From UBA6770 sp965660875 (GTDB lineage: Bacteria > Bacteroidota > Bacteroidia > Flavobacteriales_G > Salibacteraceae): a stretch of DNA of 64,000 nucleotides. Numbering within the stretch: position 1 is the stretch's first letter; each line of letters starts with the position of its first letter. Where the stretch lies: positions 62,001-126,000 of the forward strand of contig CBFIBQ010000005.1 of NCBI GenBank assembly GCA_965660875.1, given 5' to 3'. The notes beneath the pieces are model-generated. The model was not told the DNA's origin, searched no databases, and worked only from the letters and a program-made list of their open reading frames with translations. Positions 26,842-35,565 of the stretch are shown here, one piece after another. Position numbers and translations under genes: made by a program.

Positions 26842-28971
26842 TTAGTGTTTAATTACTAGTTTTTCTCTCGCAACAGTGTTTCCATGTGCATCATTTATGG
26901 ATAACACGTACACTCCATTTTTGATACCTGAAATATCAACAGCGTTTTGCTCTGAAACCAATTCTTGGGTTAAGACTACTTTTCCACCTAAATCGAAAAC
27001 ATTTACGGTCATGTCCACGTGCTCAGATGAAATAAATACTTTCTCGTTTGCTGGGTTTGGAAATACTTTTATTTCCGATAACCCATCGTAACGATTGACT
27101 GAAGTTGTAGTATCAGGCCCTACTTTAATGTTTATTCCTTTAAAATCATCATTGTCCCTTGGAAGTAGTTTCATGTTGCTAAAGCTGTAAGTCATAATTC
27201 CAATTACTGTATCCATAGTTACGGTATCGGTAACTACTATTTTTTCAACTGGATAAGGATCTTTTACTCTAAAGCTTGAGTTTACGAAAGAAACAGCGGT
27301 AGATGACTCAAACTCACGTCCGGTTAAAATACGTGCACCACTTGCAGGGTCGTTTTGGTCGCGTCCAACCAACCACTCTGCAAAACTAGATGGGGCATCG
27401 GCATTGGTATCTACTACATGCAGTTTTCCATTTGGATTGATAAAGCCAATTAAAACGGATTCGTAACGCTCGTTGCCTTCAAAAGAATAGGTTACCACAC
27501 TATCTGGAAGAATGTACAATGGGTCAATGCTCCCAGTACCAGCTTTTGTTACGTTATTTACTGAAAGGGCAGTTTTACCAAAATCTTCCAATACATTCCC
27601 AGTTACCGATAGTTTGTCACCTCTTTCGAAGGTAGTACCTGCATTTTGCAATTCGATTCCAGACCAACCGCTTATTGCGTTTTCGTCTTGAATGTGGATG
27701 ATAGGTAAATCACCTTCAGCACCTGAGGCGGTAACTACACCCGTAACGGTTACTTCGTCACCAACAAAGATTGAGTTGCCATTTGAAAATGGTGTAAATT
27801 GAAGGTCATAAATGGTCAATCCATTGTCACGAACGCGATAAGCATAGCTTGTCGAGGCGGGATTGGCATTTGGCACAGAAGTTACGTTTGCAGAATCATC
27901 TGTTGCAGTGATATAGTAACGCACAAACGTTCCATTTGCTTGGGCAGGAATGGTAGCGGAATAGTTGTCTCCTGTTCCTTTTGTCATAGGAACCGAGGTG
28001 AAGTTTAAATCCGTAATGTCTGTTCCTGTGTTGTATCTTAAAGTAGCAGAAACAATTGACCCATCTAAGTCTCTAATATCAGCACTTACCACTACAGACT
28101 GAGAAGCTGTAGGGGTTTGTTTATCTCTTTTTTTGTTTGTGATTTTTGGTGACGATGGCCCGTATGCATAATGTTCGGGTTTAAACGGATGCAATTCGTA
28201 GCCCCTTCCAGTTTCACCTGGGCAATTGTTCTTACTGTGGATAATCATTCCCGAAATACTTTTGAAGTTATCGCCAATGGTAGGAGCTGAAAAACTTCCC
28301 GGTTGATTGGTTACAGGGTGCGTATATGCTGGCGTTCTTTGCGCCGTAAAATGATCGCCTACGTTAATTTGGTTACCGGCTTTATCTTGAACGGTAAAGC
28401 TTACCCTGTTTCCACTGAAAGGGTCAACAGAAACGACATCAACGTCTTCAAAGGTTACAAAAGCACTTTCCCATTGTTCTCCAGTCGAAAGAATATTGTT
28501 TTTAGAACCGTCGTTGAAAACACCAACACCCAAAACGGTATCCTGAACAGTAATGTTTCTTTTGAAAATAGTTATGGCATCATTTGACTCATCCGGCTCT
28601 AATTGTGTTTCACCTTGATATTGACTTAGCTCACCCACAATTCTAACAGAATCACCTTGGCGAAGGTTGCGGATGTTAACGCTGTACTGTGCGTTAGGAT
28701 CACCTTGTCTTAATCTAATAGAACCAAAAGGCATAGGTGAGTTCGACATAGATACATGAATGTTGTGACTGGTAGAACCATATTCTGCGCCATCAACCAT
28801 GCAAATTCCGTGAATTACCACCTTGTTTCCATCGAAACGGGAAAGGTCATTACAGTTTCCTAAATCTGCCTGAGAAACCCACTGTACGGAGTCTATTGAT
28901 AATGTGTCTACTTGAGCTTGGCTAAAGCCAAATGTCATTAGACCAATTGTAAAAAGTATTACTTGTTTCAT
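26842..28971 (-). CDS. Secreted T9SS type A sorting-domain protein with OB-fold domains
   Basis: A 709-residue exported protein with a signal peptide ending FSQAQ. The N-terminal 260 residues and the segment around residues 385-510 (beginning LTIYDLQFTPFSNGNSIFVGDEVTVTGVVT) resemble extracellular OB-fold (YhcR-like) domains found in secreted nucleases, with an Ig-like repeat between (about residues 285-380). The last 80 residues form a T9SS type A sorting domain: VFPNPANEKVFI, VFDLGGKVV, NGVYVLSI and a basic end EKLVIKH. The protein is probably exported by T9SS and attached to the surface. No nuclease active site is seen here. It follows the 702-residue gene by 14 bases and is itself followed by a strong terminator. 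Confidence 0.78.
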   Translation of the reverse strand: MKQVILFTIGLMTFGFSQAQVDTLSIDSVQWVSQADLGNCNDLSRFDGNKVVIHGICMVDGAEYGSTSHNIHVSMSNSPMPFGSIRLRQGDPNAQYSVNIRNLRQGDSVRIVGELSQYQGETQLEPDESNDAITIFKRNITVQDTVLGVGVFNDGSKNNILSTGEQWESAFVTFEDVDVVSVDPFSGNRVSFTVQDKAGNQINVGDHFTAQRTPAYTHPVTNQPGSFSAPTIGDNFKSISGMIIHSKNNCPGETGRGYELHPFKPEHYAYGPSSPKITNKKRDKQTPTASQSVVVSADIRDLDGSIVSATLRYNTGTDITDLNFTSVPMTKGTGDNYSATIPAQANGTFVRYYITATDDSANVTSVPNANPASTSYAYRVRDNGLTIYDLQFTPFSNGNSIFVGDEVTVTGVVTASGAEGDLPIIHIQDENAISGWSGIELQNAGTTFERGDKLSVTGNVLEDFGKTALSVNNVTKAGTGSIDPLYILPDSVVTYSFEGNERYESVLIGFINPNGKLHVVDTNADAPSSFAEWLVGRDQNDPASGARILTGREFESSTAVSFVNSSFRVKDPYPVEKIVVTDTVTMDTVIGIMTYSFSNMKLLPRDNDDFKGINIKVGPDTTTSVNRYDGLSEIKVFPNPANEKVFISSEHVDMTVNVFDLGGKVVLTQELVSEQNAVDISGIKNGVYVLSINDAHGNTVAREKLVIKH

Positions 28972-28985
28972 AGTTATTGAATTTA

Positions 28986-31094
28986 TTATTTGATAAGTGT
29001 AAATTTTCCTTTGTAAACTTTATTTGTATTCTGATCTTTTACTGTAAATAAATATAAACCTCGAGCTACCGCTTGCCCTTCGCTACTGATTAAATCCCAT
29101 GCATGCTCTCCGCCCGAAAAAACAGTGTTTTCTTCATCTGAAAACTCCGAAAACCAGTCGATATCACTTCCAGAGTAATCTGAGTCATGTTCGAATTGAT
29201 CTACTAAATCTCCAGCCACATTAAAAATGCTTATCATGCATTTCTCAGGCAAATTGGCGAATATCAATTTCTTAACGGTTTGCCGAGTGGAAAAGCCCTC
29301 CCAAGCAGCTTCTAAATAATAGGGGTTTGGGTAAGCATAGGGTTGATTTTCCTCTGGGTCTTGGTTGGGCGGAGTGCCCATAAATGCTCTAGTGCTGCTC
29401 GATAAAGGCGAGGATTCTAGAGACTCCAAGTTGTTTTCTTCATCACCGGTATCAAATGCGGTTACCGCACATAAGTATTGCCAGCCGTTTTGTAAGTTTT
29501 TTATTGTGTATTTATAAACGTACAAGTTATTATCCCCTTCAAAAGTGGTAGGTTCAGCCAGTTTTATGGCATCAAACCCTGTTTCATAAAATAAACTATC
29601 TCCAGCCAAATCAAAAAAACCAACTTCCGTAAGCGCTGCCGCTGGATCAATTCTTTCTTCAACGTCAAACCCCAGTTTTGACAAGTATATTTTGTAACCA
29701 GCAAAATCTTTCTTGAGGCTTATGGGGTCAATGCTTTCTTCTGCATTTGAAGTCCAGTAAATATCAATAGCGCCATCTTTAGCCACAATTTTTGATTCAG
29801 GTGTGTTTGGTGGAGTTGGTAAGATGTAGCGGTCTAAGACTCCGTTTGAATTTAAATCTTCTTCCTGCGTCAATACACCATCGCCATCAAGGTCTTCTCC
29901 CAAATAAGCCGTTTGCGCCCATTGTGCATTTTCAACTAGGTTCTCTTGCTGGACTTTATTGTTTTCCCCATTGGGGTTGCCGTCTTCATTTTTTCTAGCG
30001 CAAATCACGGCAAAAGCTATGTTGATGGATTCTCCCGGGCTTAAACGGGCAAAAGGACCCACGCTCACTAAATCCGAACGGTTACCTGGTGCATTAAGTA
30101 CTTCGTTTACATAGGTTCCGCTGTGCTGGTTGTTTGAGTCATTTTCAAGCGACCAGTTCAAGTTCCAGTTTAAACCGGCTTTCATTTTATTGTATTTCCT
30201 TAAATCGTCGTTTGGTGAAAATAATAAGGGCAAGCCCGTATTTCCCCATGTCCAAGCATTATAATGTGCTTTAAAATTATCACGGTTATTGGGGTGATAG
30301 AATTCGTCTTTGAACTCAGCACCGAGAAATTTGTGAGCAAAATAGCTCTCGGTAAAGCCCTCGTCACCATTATTGTCGTAGGTGTAAGCAAGTTCAAGTG
30401 AGTCGATATATCCGTTTCCTCCTTTATTGTAAAAAGCAGCGCCGCCGCTTCCAGCTGGGGTAATGTTTACGTTTCTAACTACGGCATTGGCAAACATGCC
30501 AACAAAGACAGAATCTACCGTGTTTTCACCATTATTGGTCAAGGTATAGTTTAGAATAACAAAGAAGTTACTAAAAGCGTAATTCCAATTGTAGGTTTCC
30601 AAGTGGACGTCAATTCCTAGTGGTTGGTCGTGATTAGATATGCCAATTTCGGTACCCGGTACCAAGATGTTTTTTTCGGAATAGTCCATAATAAAATCTT
30701 GATGGGAAATGGCCTCTGGGTCGTACACTCTGCTGTTAAAAAGCGAACTTCTTTCTCTTATCGGAGCATTTTGTTCAGCCGTGAATTCGTATCCACCGGT
30801 GCCTTCAGAGTATCCGCGCGAATTGTCCATAGCCGTACTGCTTACATTGGCGGAACCTCTCAACAAACCTCCGACCCATAAACCCGCTTCAAACAGGTGC
30901 TCAACTCCTGAACCTGCAGGATATTTGCAGGACGGAGAACCTGGGTAACTTCCTTTAAATGCGTTACCCAATAATCCAACATTGTTTATGGTTAAGGCTA
31001 TGTCCGCTGCTGATGTTGTACGCTCTGTTTGAGCATTGAGCATTACACTGTGAGCAACAAATAATAAGATTACTATGGTTTTAAAGGCACGCAT
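28986..31094 (-). CDS. Large secreted protein with FN3 and calcium-binding-type motifs and T9SS-like C-terminus
   Basis: A 702-residue exported protein with a signal peptide ending LNAQ. The N-terminal about 370 residues are one large domain of unknown family. Next is a DLDGDGVLTQEEDLNSNG segment (near residue 400) with the DxDxDG spacing of calcium-binding loops, an FN3-like domain (about residues 430-560), and a C-terminal block with AYPNPYY, ISIFNVAGDLV, GLYLFTVKD and KGKFTLIK that is a T9SS sorting-domain variant. It probably travels through T9SS to the surface. It lies two bases after the EEP-fold gene and 14 bases before the next secreted protein, so the three are one transcript. Confidence 0.72.
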   Translation of the reverse strand: MRAFKTIVILLFVAHSVMLNAQTERTTSAADIALTINNVGLLGNAFKGSYPGSPSCKYPAGSGVEHLFEAGLWVGGLLRGSANVSSTAMDNSRGYSEGTGGYEFTAEQNAPIRERSSLFNSRVYDPEAISHQDFIMDYSEKNILVPGTEIGISNHDQPLGIDVHLETYNWNYAFSNFFVILNYTLTNNGENTVDSVFVGMFANAVVRNVNITPAGSGGAAFYNKGGNGYIDSLELAYTYDNNGDEGFTESYFAHKFLGAEFKDEFYHPNNRDNFKAHYNAWTWGNTGLPLLFSPNDDLRKYNKMKAGLNWNLNWSLENDSNNQHSGTYVNEVLNAPGNRSDLVSVGPFARLSPGESINIAFAVICARKNEDGNPNGENNKVQQENLVENAQWAQTAYLGEDLDGDGVLTQEEDLNSNGVLDRYILPTPPNTPESKIVAKDGAIDIYWTSNAEESIDPISLKKDFAGYKIYLSKLGFDVEERIDPAAALTEVGFFDLAGDSLFYETGFDAIKLAEPTTFEGDNNLYVYKYTIKNLQNGWQYLCAVTAFDTGDEENNLESLESSPLSSSTRAFMGTPPNQDPEENQPYAYPNPYYLEAAWEGFSTRQTVKKLIFANLPEKCMISIFNVAGDLVDQFEHDSDYSGSDIDWFSEFSDEENTVFSGGEHAWDLISSEGQAVARGLYLFTVKDQNTNKVYKGKFTLIK

Positions 31095-31096
31095 AG

Positions 31097-32425
31097 TTAG
31101 TTCAGCATTATTTTTTCGTGAAAAACGTGACCCGACTGCTCATCAGTAATTCGTACAACATAAACTCCACTTTTTGTATCAGACAAGGAGAAACTCCCTT
31201 CACCATAAAAAACATCTTTTTGGATTAATTTACCACTCAAATCAAGGAGTTCTAATTTACCATTTACTGTTTTATCATTTGATTGCACAACCAATTTCCG
31301 TTCTGAGTTTACCCATACCTTAAAACCGACTGGTTTACTCCCAGTAACCACACTGTTAGGCGCTTGGCCAACAATAAACTCAACTTGCATTATTATTGGA
31401 AGGTGATCGCTCATATTGTATAATGCCTCAATCACTTTAGGGGGCGCAGAATTATTCGTTGGTGAATTTAAGCGACCGTTAAATCGTTTTCCATCTTGTC
31501 CAAGTGCTTTGTAAGTTCCAGGAATGTATTGAACACTATTTCTTCCGTTCAATAGGTACTGAGACGCTAAAATAAAATCGAAGCGATCATCCATGCCACC
31601 TCCGCTAAAACATCCGCCTGATGTGCGCGTGCTTTGTGTGTGCACATCGGAATAGCTTGAATTGTTATTCCAACTTCCTGCTCGATTTATCGGGTCAATA
31701 AAATTGAATGAAGGTGCAGACCAATCGGTGAAATTTTGCCAGGCCCCTTCTGTGTTAGTATAAAGGTTTAAGTCTCCCGTTAAAAGGTAATTGCCTGGGT
31801 TCTTATTCGTTTCTAAATAATCCATTACACCTGCTGCAGCTGCCTCTCGTTGTACCTTATTGCTAGATCCGCTCCCTGCTTTTAGGTGCATGGTCAGAAG
31901 TTGTGTTGCTGGTGTATCTGTTTGAAAAGTATTTTCCGGCAAGTTGGTAGAGAGAAACTTCAGTTCATAAAGGTCAATTGCTCGAACAATGCTACTCCCA
32001 TTTTCTGCTTTGGTAATTATCTCATGGTTGCTCACTATTACTTTTTCGGTATTATAAAAAAGCATGTTGCATATACTTTGATTGCCCGAACGCATCAGAG
32101 TAGTTTGTTCATAGCTTCCGCTATCGGCGTTTAGTACTAGATTTTTGATACGGCGCGCATAAACATTGTTACAACCGATTTCATTTATTGTGAATATGTC
32201 GGGTTTAACGTAATTGGTAATGGTTTTTAAATATTCATCCTTATTATTTACACTGTTATTATTAGCAGTGCAGTAGGTGGTTACATTTCCATAATTTAAT
32301 AGGTTGTAATGCATAATTACTAATGTGTCCTTGGTTTGGCTTATTGCTCCGCTTGCTAAAAACAAACAAAATCCAAACAGAGTAGGTTGTAAAAGGATTT
32401 TTATCAAAATACGCCGATTTTTCAC
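31097..32425 (-). CDS. Secreted endonuclease/exonuclease/phosphatase-family protein with T9SS sorting domain
   Basis: A 442-residue exported protein. After a signal peptide (ending AISQ) an EEP-fold domain spans about residues 30-350, with the family's metal and catalytic positions recognisable: HYNLLNYGN, the glutamate in INEIG, LTGDLNLY, DRFDFILAS and the terminal SDHLPI. EEP enzymes cleave nucleic acid or other phosphodiesters. A short T9SS type A sorting domain (about residues 365-442: VNSERKLVVQS, LLDLSGKLIQ, SGVYVVRI) directs surface export. The start codon is GTG at 32423-32425; a TTG six codons on is an alternative. A -7 element lies only four bases upstream of the GTG, so a leaderless message is possible. 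It heads the leftward accessory cluster. Confidence 0.85.
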   Translation of the reverse strand: MKNRRILIKILLQPTLFGFCLFLASGAISQTKDTLVIMHYNLLNYGNVTTYCTANNNSVNNKDEYLKTITNYVKPDIFTINEIGCNNVYARRIKNLVLNADSGSYEQTTLMRSGNQSICNMLFYNTEKVIVSNHEIITKAENGSSIVRAIDLYELKFLSTNLPENTFQTDTPATQLLTMHLKAGSGSSNKVQREAAAAGVMDYLETNKNPGNYLLTGDLNLYTNTEGAWQNFTDWSAPSFNFIDPINRAGSWNNNSSYSDVHTQSTRTSGGCFSGGGMDDRFDFILASQYLLNGRNSVQYIPGTYKALGQDGKRFNGRLNSPTNNSAPPKVIEALYNMSDHLPIIMQVEFIVGQAPNSVVTGSKPVGFKVWVNSERKLVVQSNDKTVNGKLELLDLSGKLIQKDVFYGEGSFSLSDTKSGVYVVRITDEQSGHVFHEKIMLN

Positions 32426-32429
32426 GCTG

Positions 32430-32437
32430 CAAATTTA
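32430..32437 (-). promoter_or_regulatory. Bacteroidetes -7 promoter element at the head of the accessory cluster
   Basis: TAAATTTG on the minus strand, a perfect match. It ends four bases before the GTG start of the EEP-fold gene, leaving little or no room for a leader or ribosome-binding site. Confidence 0.5.
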
Positions 32438-32556
32438 GTTTGTTTTTTAAGCTTTATTTGCACTAGTTGTTAACTAATTTTTAACTGGACGTTAGCAGAT
32501 TTTCACTTTAACAAATCTTTCTGTAAATAACTAATAGGTTTAGTCTAAGCATATTT

Positions 32557-32564
32557 TATATTCG
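32557..32564 (+). promoter_or_regulatory. Variant -7 element upstream of the polyprenol sugar transferase
   Basis: TATATTCG, the TTCG variant of the consensus, 19 bases ahead of the GTG at 32584. Its position makes the TTG at 32575 an unlikely start. Confidence 0.35.
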
Positions 32565-32583
32565 TGTGTTTTAATTGAGAGCA

Positions 32584-33297
32584 GTGTCAGATTCAGTCGT
32601 AATTATCCCGACATATAACGAAATTGGGAACATAGAAAAAATGGTCCGAACGGTTTTTGGTTTACCCAAAGATTTTGATGTGTTGATAATTGACGATGGG
32701 TCTCCAGATGGTACCGCTGAAAAAGTAAAAGAACTACAAAAAGAGTTCGGATCTCGCTTGATACTCTCTGAGCGTGAAGGTAAACAAGGCTTAGGTACTG
32801 CTTATATACATGGATTTGGTATTGCGTTAGAAAAAGGATACGAGTTCATTTTTGAAATGGATTGTGATTTTTCTCACGATCCAAACGACTTGGTCCGATT
32901 ATACGAAGCTTGCGCCGATCAAGGGGCAGATATGAGTGTAGGGTCTCGTTATGTAGCTGGTGGTAAGGTCAAAAATTGGCCACTTGGCAGAATACTGATG
33001 TCCTACTTTGCTTCTGTATATGTTCGGTTGATTTTATGGTTTAATGTGCGAGATACTACTGCTGGGTTTGTGTGTTATCGCCGCCATGTGCTTGAAGCTA
33101 TAGACTTAGTTGGGATACGATTTGTAGGATATGCATTTCAAATAGAAATGAAATATACCGTACATCGAAAAGGATTTAAGATAAAAGAAGTCCCCATTAC
33201 CTTTATCGATCGAGTAGTAGGAGAATCAAAAATGAGTACAAGTATCTTCAAAGAAGCGCTTTTTGGTGTTTTAATTATGAAAGGAAAACGCGTATAA
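32584..33297 (+). CDS. Polyprenol monophosphomannose synthase-like glycosyltransferase (GT2)
   Basis: A 237-residue GT-A-fold transferase of the dolichyl-phosphate mannose synthase group, which moves a hexose from a nucleotide sugar onto a polyprenyl phosphate. VVIIPTYNEIGNIE begins the fold, LIIDDGSPDGTAE and EMDCDFSHDP hold the nucleotide and metal-binding aspartates, and GSRYVAGG and DTTAGFVCYRR complete the signature. No C-terminal membrane anchor is evident. The start was placed at GTG 32584 (protein beginning with M-SDSVVII), because a TTG nine bases upstream would lie very close to the predicted transcript start. pyrC follows one base after the stop. Confidence 0.88.
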   Translation: MSDSVVIIPTYNEIGNIEKMVRTVFGLPKDFDVLIIDDGSPDGTAEKVKELQKEFGSRLILSEREGKQGLGTAYIHGFGIALEKGYEFIFEMDCDFSHDPNDLVRLYEACADQGADMSVGSRYVAGGKVKNWPLGRILMSYFASVYVRLILWFNVRDTTAGFVCYRRHVLEAIDLVGIRFVGYAFQIEMKYTVHRKGFKIKEVPITFIDRVVGESKMSTSIFKEALFGVLIMKGKRV

Positions 33298-33298
33298 T

Positions 33299-34651
33299 AT
33301 GTCGTATTTATTAAAAAACGTTTCTGTAGTTAACGAAGGAAGCACGTACATTGCAGATGTAAGAATTGAAAATGAAATAGTAAAAACCATTTCAACAGAT
33401 GGTTTGCAGTCTTTTCCTGGAGAAGAGGTAATCGACTTAACCGGCAAACACCTTTTGCCAGGGTTAATAGATGATCAAGTTCATTTTAGAGAGCCCGGGC
33501 TCACCCATAAAGCCGAAATCTTTACGGAGTCAAGAGCAGCAGTTGCAGGAGGCATAACCTCCTTTATGGAAATGCCCAACACGGTGCCAAATGTATTGAC
33601 CCAGGAGTTACTTGAAGATAAATACGATATAGCTGCCAAACGTTCAATTGCCAATTACTCCTTTTATATGGGCGCCTCCAATGATAATATAGAGGAGGTG
33701 TTAAAAACTGACCCTAAAATGGTATGTGGTGTCAAGGTTTTTATGGGGTCTAGTACGGGAAATATGTTGGTTGATAATGAAACTGCTTTGCGTGCATTAT
33801 TTAGCCGATGTAAGCTTTTAATTGCTTCCCATTGTGAAGATGAAGACACCATTCGAGCCAATTCTAGTGCGTACAAAGAAAAATACGGCAATGCCGTTAA
33901 GTTTAGTATGCACCCAGAAATACGATCAGCAGAGGCTTGCTATTTATCAAGTTCTTTTGCAGTTGGTTTAGCCAAAGAATACAATACGCGATTCCATATT
34001 TTGCACATAAGTACTGAGCGGGAATTGGCTCTATTTGACAATACAGTGCCATTAAAGGAAAAGCGAATTACAGCTGAAGCATGTGTTCATCACTTATGGT
34101 TTGACCAATCTCAGTACGATGAAAAAGGTGCACTTATCAAGTGGAACCCAGCAGTCAAATCTGCTAAAGATAGAGATGCGATTTTTCAGGCCGTGTTGGA
34201 TAATAAGATTGACGTAATTGCTACCGACCACGCTCCACATACGTTAGAAGAAAAAAGTCTCGATTATTGGAGAGCTCCTTCAGGAGGTCCATTGGTGCAG
34301 CACGCATTAGTTTCTATGCTAGAGCATTACCACAAGGGGAAAATATCACTGGAACGTATTGTAGAAAAAATGTGTCATGCCCCAGCAGATATGTTCGATG
34401 TGGTTGGTCGAGGGTATATACGAGAGGGTTACAAGGCGGATTTAGTAGTTGTAGATTTAGACAACCCTTGGACAGTTGCAAAAGATAATATTTTGTACAA
34501 ATGTGGTTGGAGTCCTTTCGAAGGTCAAGAGTTTAAGTCTCAAGTTCAGCAGACCTTTGTAAACGGTAACCTGGTGTATGACCTCAAAGGAAACCCTGCT
34601 GAAAGCATTAATGAGGTAGCAAATGGTCAACGCTTGACCTTTAATAGATAG
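33299..34651 (+). CDS. pyrC: Dihydroorotase
   Basis: A 450-residue amidohydrolase of pyrimidine synthesis that interconverts carbamoyl aspartate and dihydroorotate. The metal site is seen in DDQVHFREPGL (residues 58-68), EMPNT, the carboxylated-lysine region GVKVFMGSSTGN, ASHCEDE, HILHIST and ATDHAPHT. The first histidine of the usual HxH pair is glutamine here (position 60), a form I recall in other Bacteroidetes dihydroorotases and so probably functional. The start follows the glycosyltransferase stop by one base. The DUF4296 gene overlaps or abuts its 3' end, a standard neighbour in this phylum. Confidence 0.93.
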   Translation: MSYLLKNVSVVNEGSTYIADVRIENEIVKTISTDGLQSFPGEEVIDLTGKHLLPGLIDDQVHFREPGLTHKAEIFTESRAAVAGGITSFMEMPNTVPNVLTQELLEDKYDIAAKRSIANYSFYMGASNDNIEEVLKTDPKMVCGVKVFMGSSTGNMLVDNETALRALFSRCKLLIASHCEDEDTIRANSSAYKEKYGNAVKFSMHPEIRSAEACYLSSSFAVGLAKEYNTRFHILHISTERELALFDNTVPLKEKRITAEACVHHLWFDQSQYDEKGALIKWNPAVKSAKDRDAIFQAVLDNKIDVIATDHAPHTLEEKSLDYWRAPSGGPLVQHALVSMLEHYHKGKISLERIVEKMCHAPADMFDVVGRGYIREGYKADLVVVDLDNPWTVAKDNILYKCGWSPFEGQEFKSQVQQTFVNGNLVYDLKGNPAESINEVANGQRLTFNR

Positions 34652-34653
34652 TG

Positions 34654-35022
34654 GTGCGCAAAGTATACTGGTTTGTTTTGTTTCTGACTTTCGCTTTATT
34701 CGCTTGTAATAAAATTGAGCCTAAAATAAGTCGTGAAGTTCCACAAGCACTGATTTCCAAAACAGATATGGTGGAGTTGGTATATCAAACGCAATTGATT
34801 CAGTCTGCTTATAAAGGCCGTTCTCACAATGATACGAATGCAATGGAAAAAAGAGACGCACGAATGCTAAATCTTTTACAATCCAATAATATTTCTCAGG
34901 AACAGTTCGAGTCAAGTTTAGCATTTTACCACAAATCTCCAAAAGATATGGGTGAAATTTACGAGAAGGTCATCACTAAACTGAACCTTAAAATTGCTCG
35001 ATTAGAGGAAAAAATGGATTAA
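34654..35022 (+). CDS. DUF4296 lipoprotein
   Basis: A 122-residue lipoprotein with a hydrophobic signal and lipobox LFAC. The rest is helical and charged, with the DUF4296 pattern ALISKTDMVELVYQTQLIQSA and a tail QFESSLAFYHKSPKDMGEIYEKV. DUF4296 proteins are small Bacteroidetes lipoproteins of unknown function that often follow pyrC, as here. Two GTG codons in tandem (34651 and 34654) can serve as start; the second avoids overlap with the pyrC stop. The end overlaps the stop of the convergent reductase gene by four bases (TTAA). Confidence 0.85.
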   Translation: MRKVYWFVLFLTFALFACNKIEPKISREVPQALISKTDMVELVYQTQLIQSAYKGRSHNDTNAMEKRDARMLNLLQSNNISQEQFESSLAFYHKSPKDMGEIYEKVITKLNLKIARLEEKMD

Positions 35023-35564
35023 TCCAGTTTACGTTTGTAATGACTTTGAACGGCTTGATTAAAGTACACCTGAGTTTTTACATGCTCCCACTTTAATCGC
35101 TCATTCAGGTCCCCAAACAAGGGGGCGCCGCCACCAAGCAGAATTGGGATAGTCGTAATTCGAAGTTCGTTAATTAAATCCTCTTTCAAAAAGTTTTGAA
35201 TTGTTGAACCACCGTCGATGTACAACTTTAGGAAACCTTTGTTGTGCAAATTAGCAAGCACTTGCTTTAAAGGGCCTTGAACCATAAACACTTTGGACGC
35301 ATATTTCTCGGGTACTTTTTTTAGTGTATTGCTTAACACAAATACGGGTTTTTCATAAGGCCAACTACCTTCGAATGTACAGACGGTTTCAAATGTGACT
35401 CGTCCCATTATTAGGGCATCGATTTCCTCCATTAAGTTTTTATAACCCATATCCTCTTGTTCTGGATTGGGTATTGAATTTAGCCAGTCTATTTCCCCGT
35501 TTTTTCCAGCAATGAAGCCGTCTAGGCTCTGGGCAATGAACACTATGTTTTTACTACCGCTCAA
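35019..35564 (-). CDS. Dihydrofolate reductase-family protein (RibD C-terminal type)
   Basis: A 181-residue soluble NADPH-binding reductase of the RibD_C/YyaP group. VFIAQSLDGFIAGKNGEIDWL is the family N-terminus, with ALIMGRVTFETV, PVFVLSNT, LYIDGGSTIQNFL and TTIPILLGGGAPLFG further on. This group is not the housekeeping DHFR (FolA) and its substrates are mostly unknown. It is leftward and starts one base before the epimerase gene stop, so the two are likely one transcript, epimerase first. Confidence 0.86.
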   Translation of the reverse strand: MSGSKNIVFIAQSLDGFIAGKNGEIDWLNSIPNPEQEDMGYKNLMEEIDALIMGRVTFETVCTFEGSWPYEKPVFVLSNTLKKVPEKYASKVFMVQGPLKQVLANLHNKGFLKLYIDGGSTIQNFLKEDLINELRITTIPILLGGGAPLFGDLNERLKWEHVKTQVYFNQAVQSHYKRKLD

Positions 35565-35565
35565 A

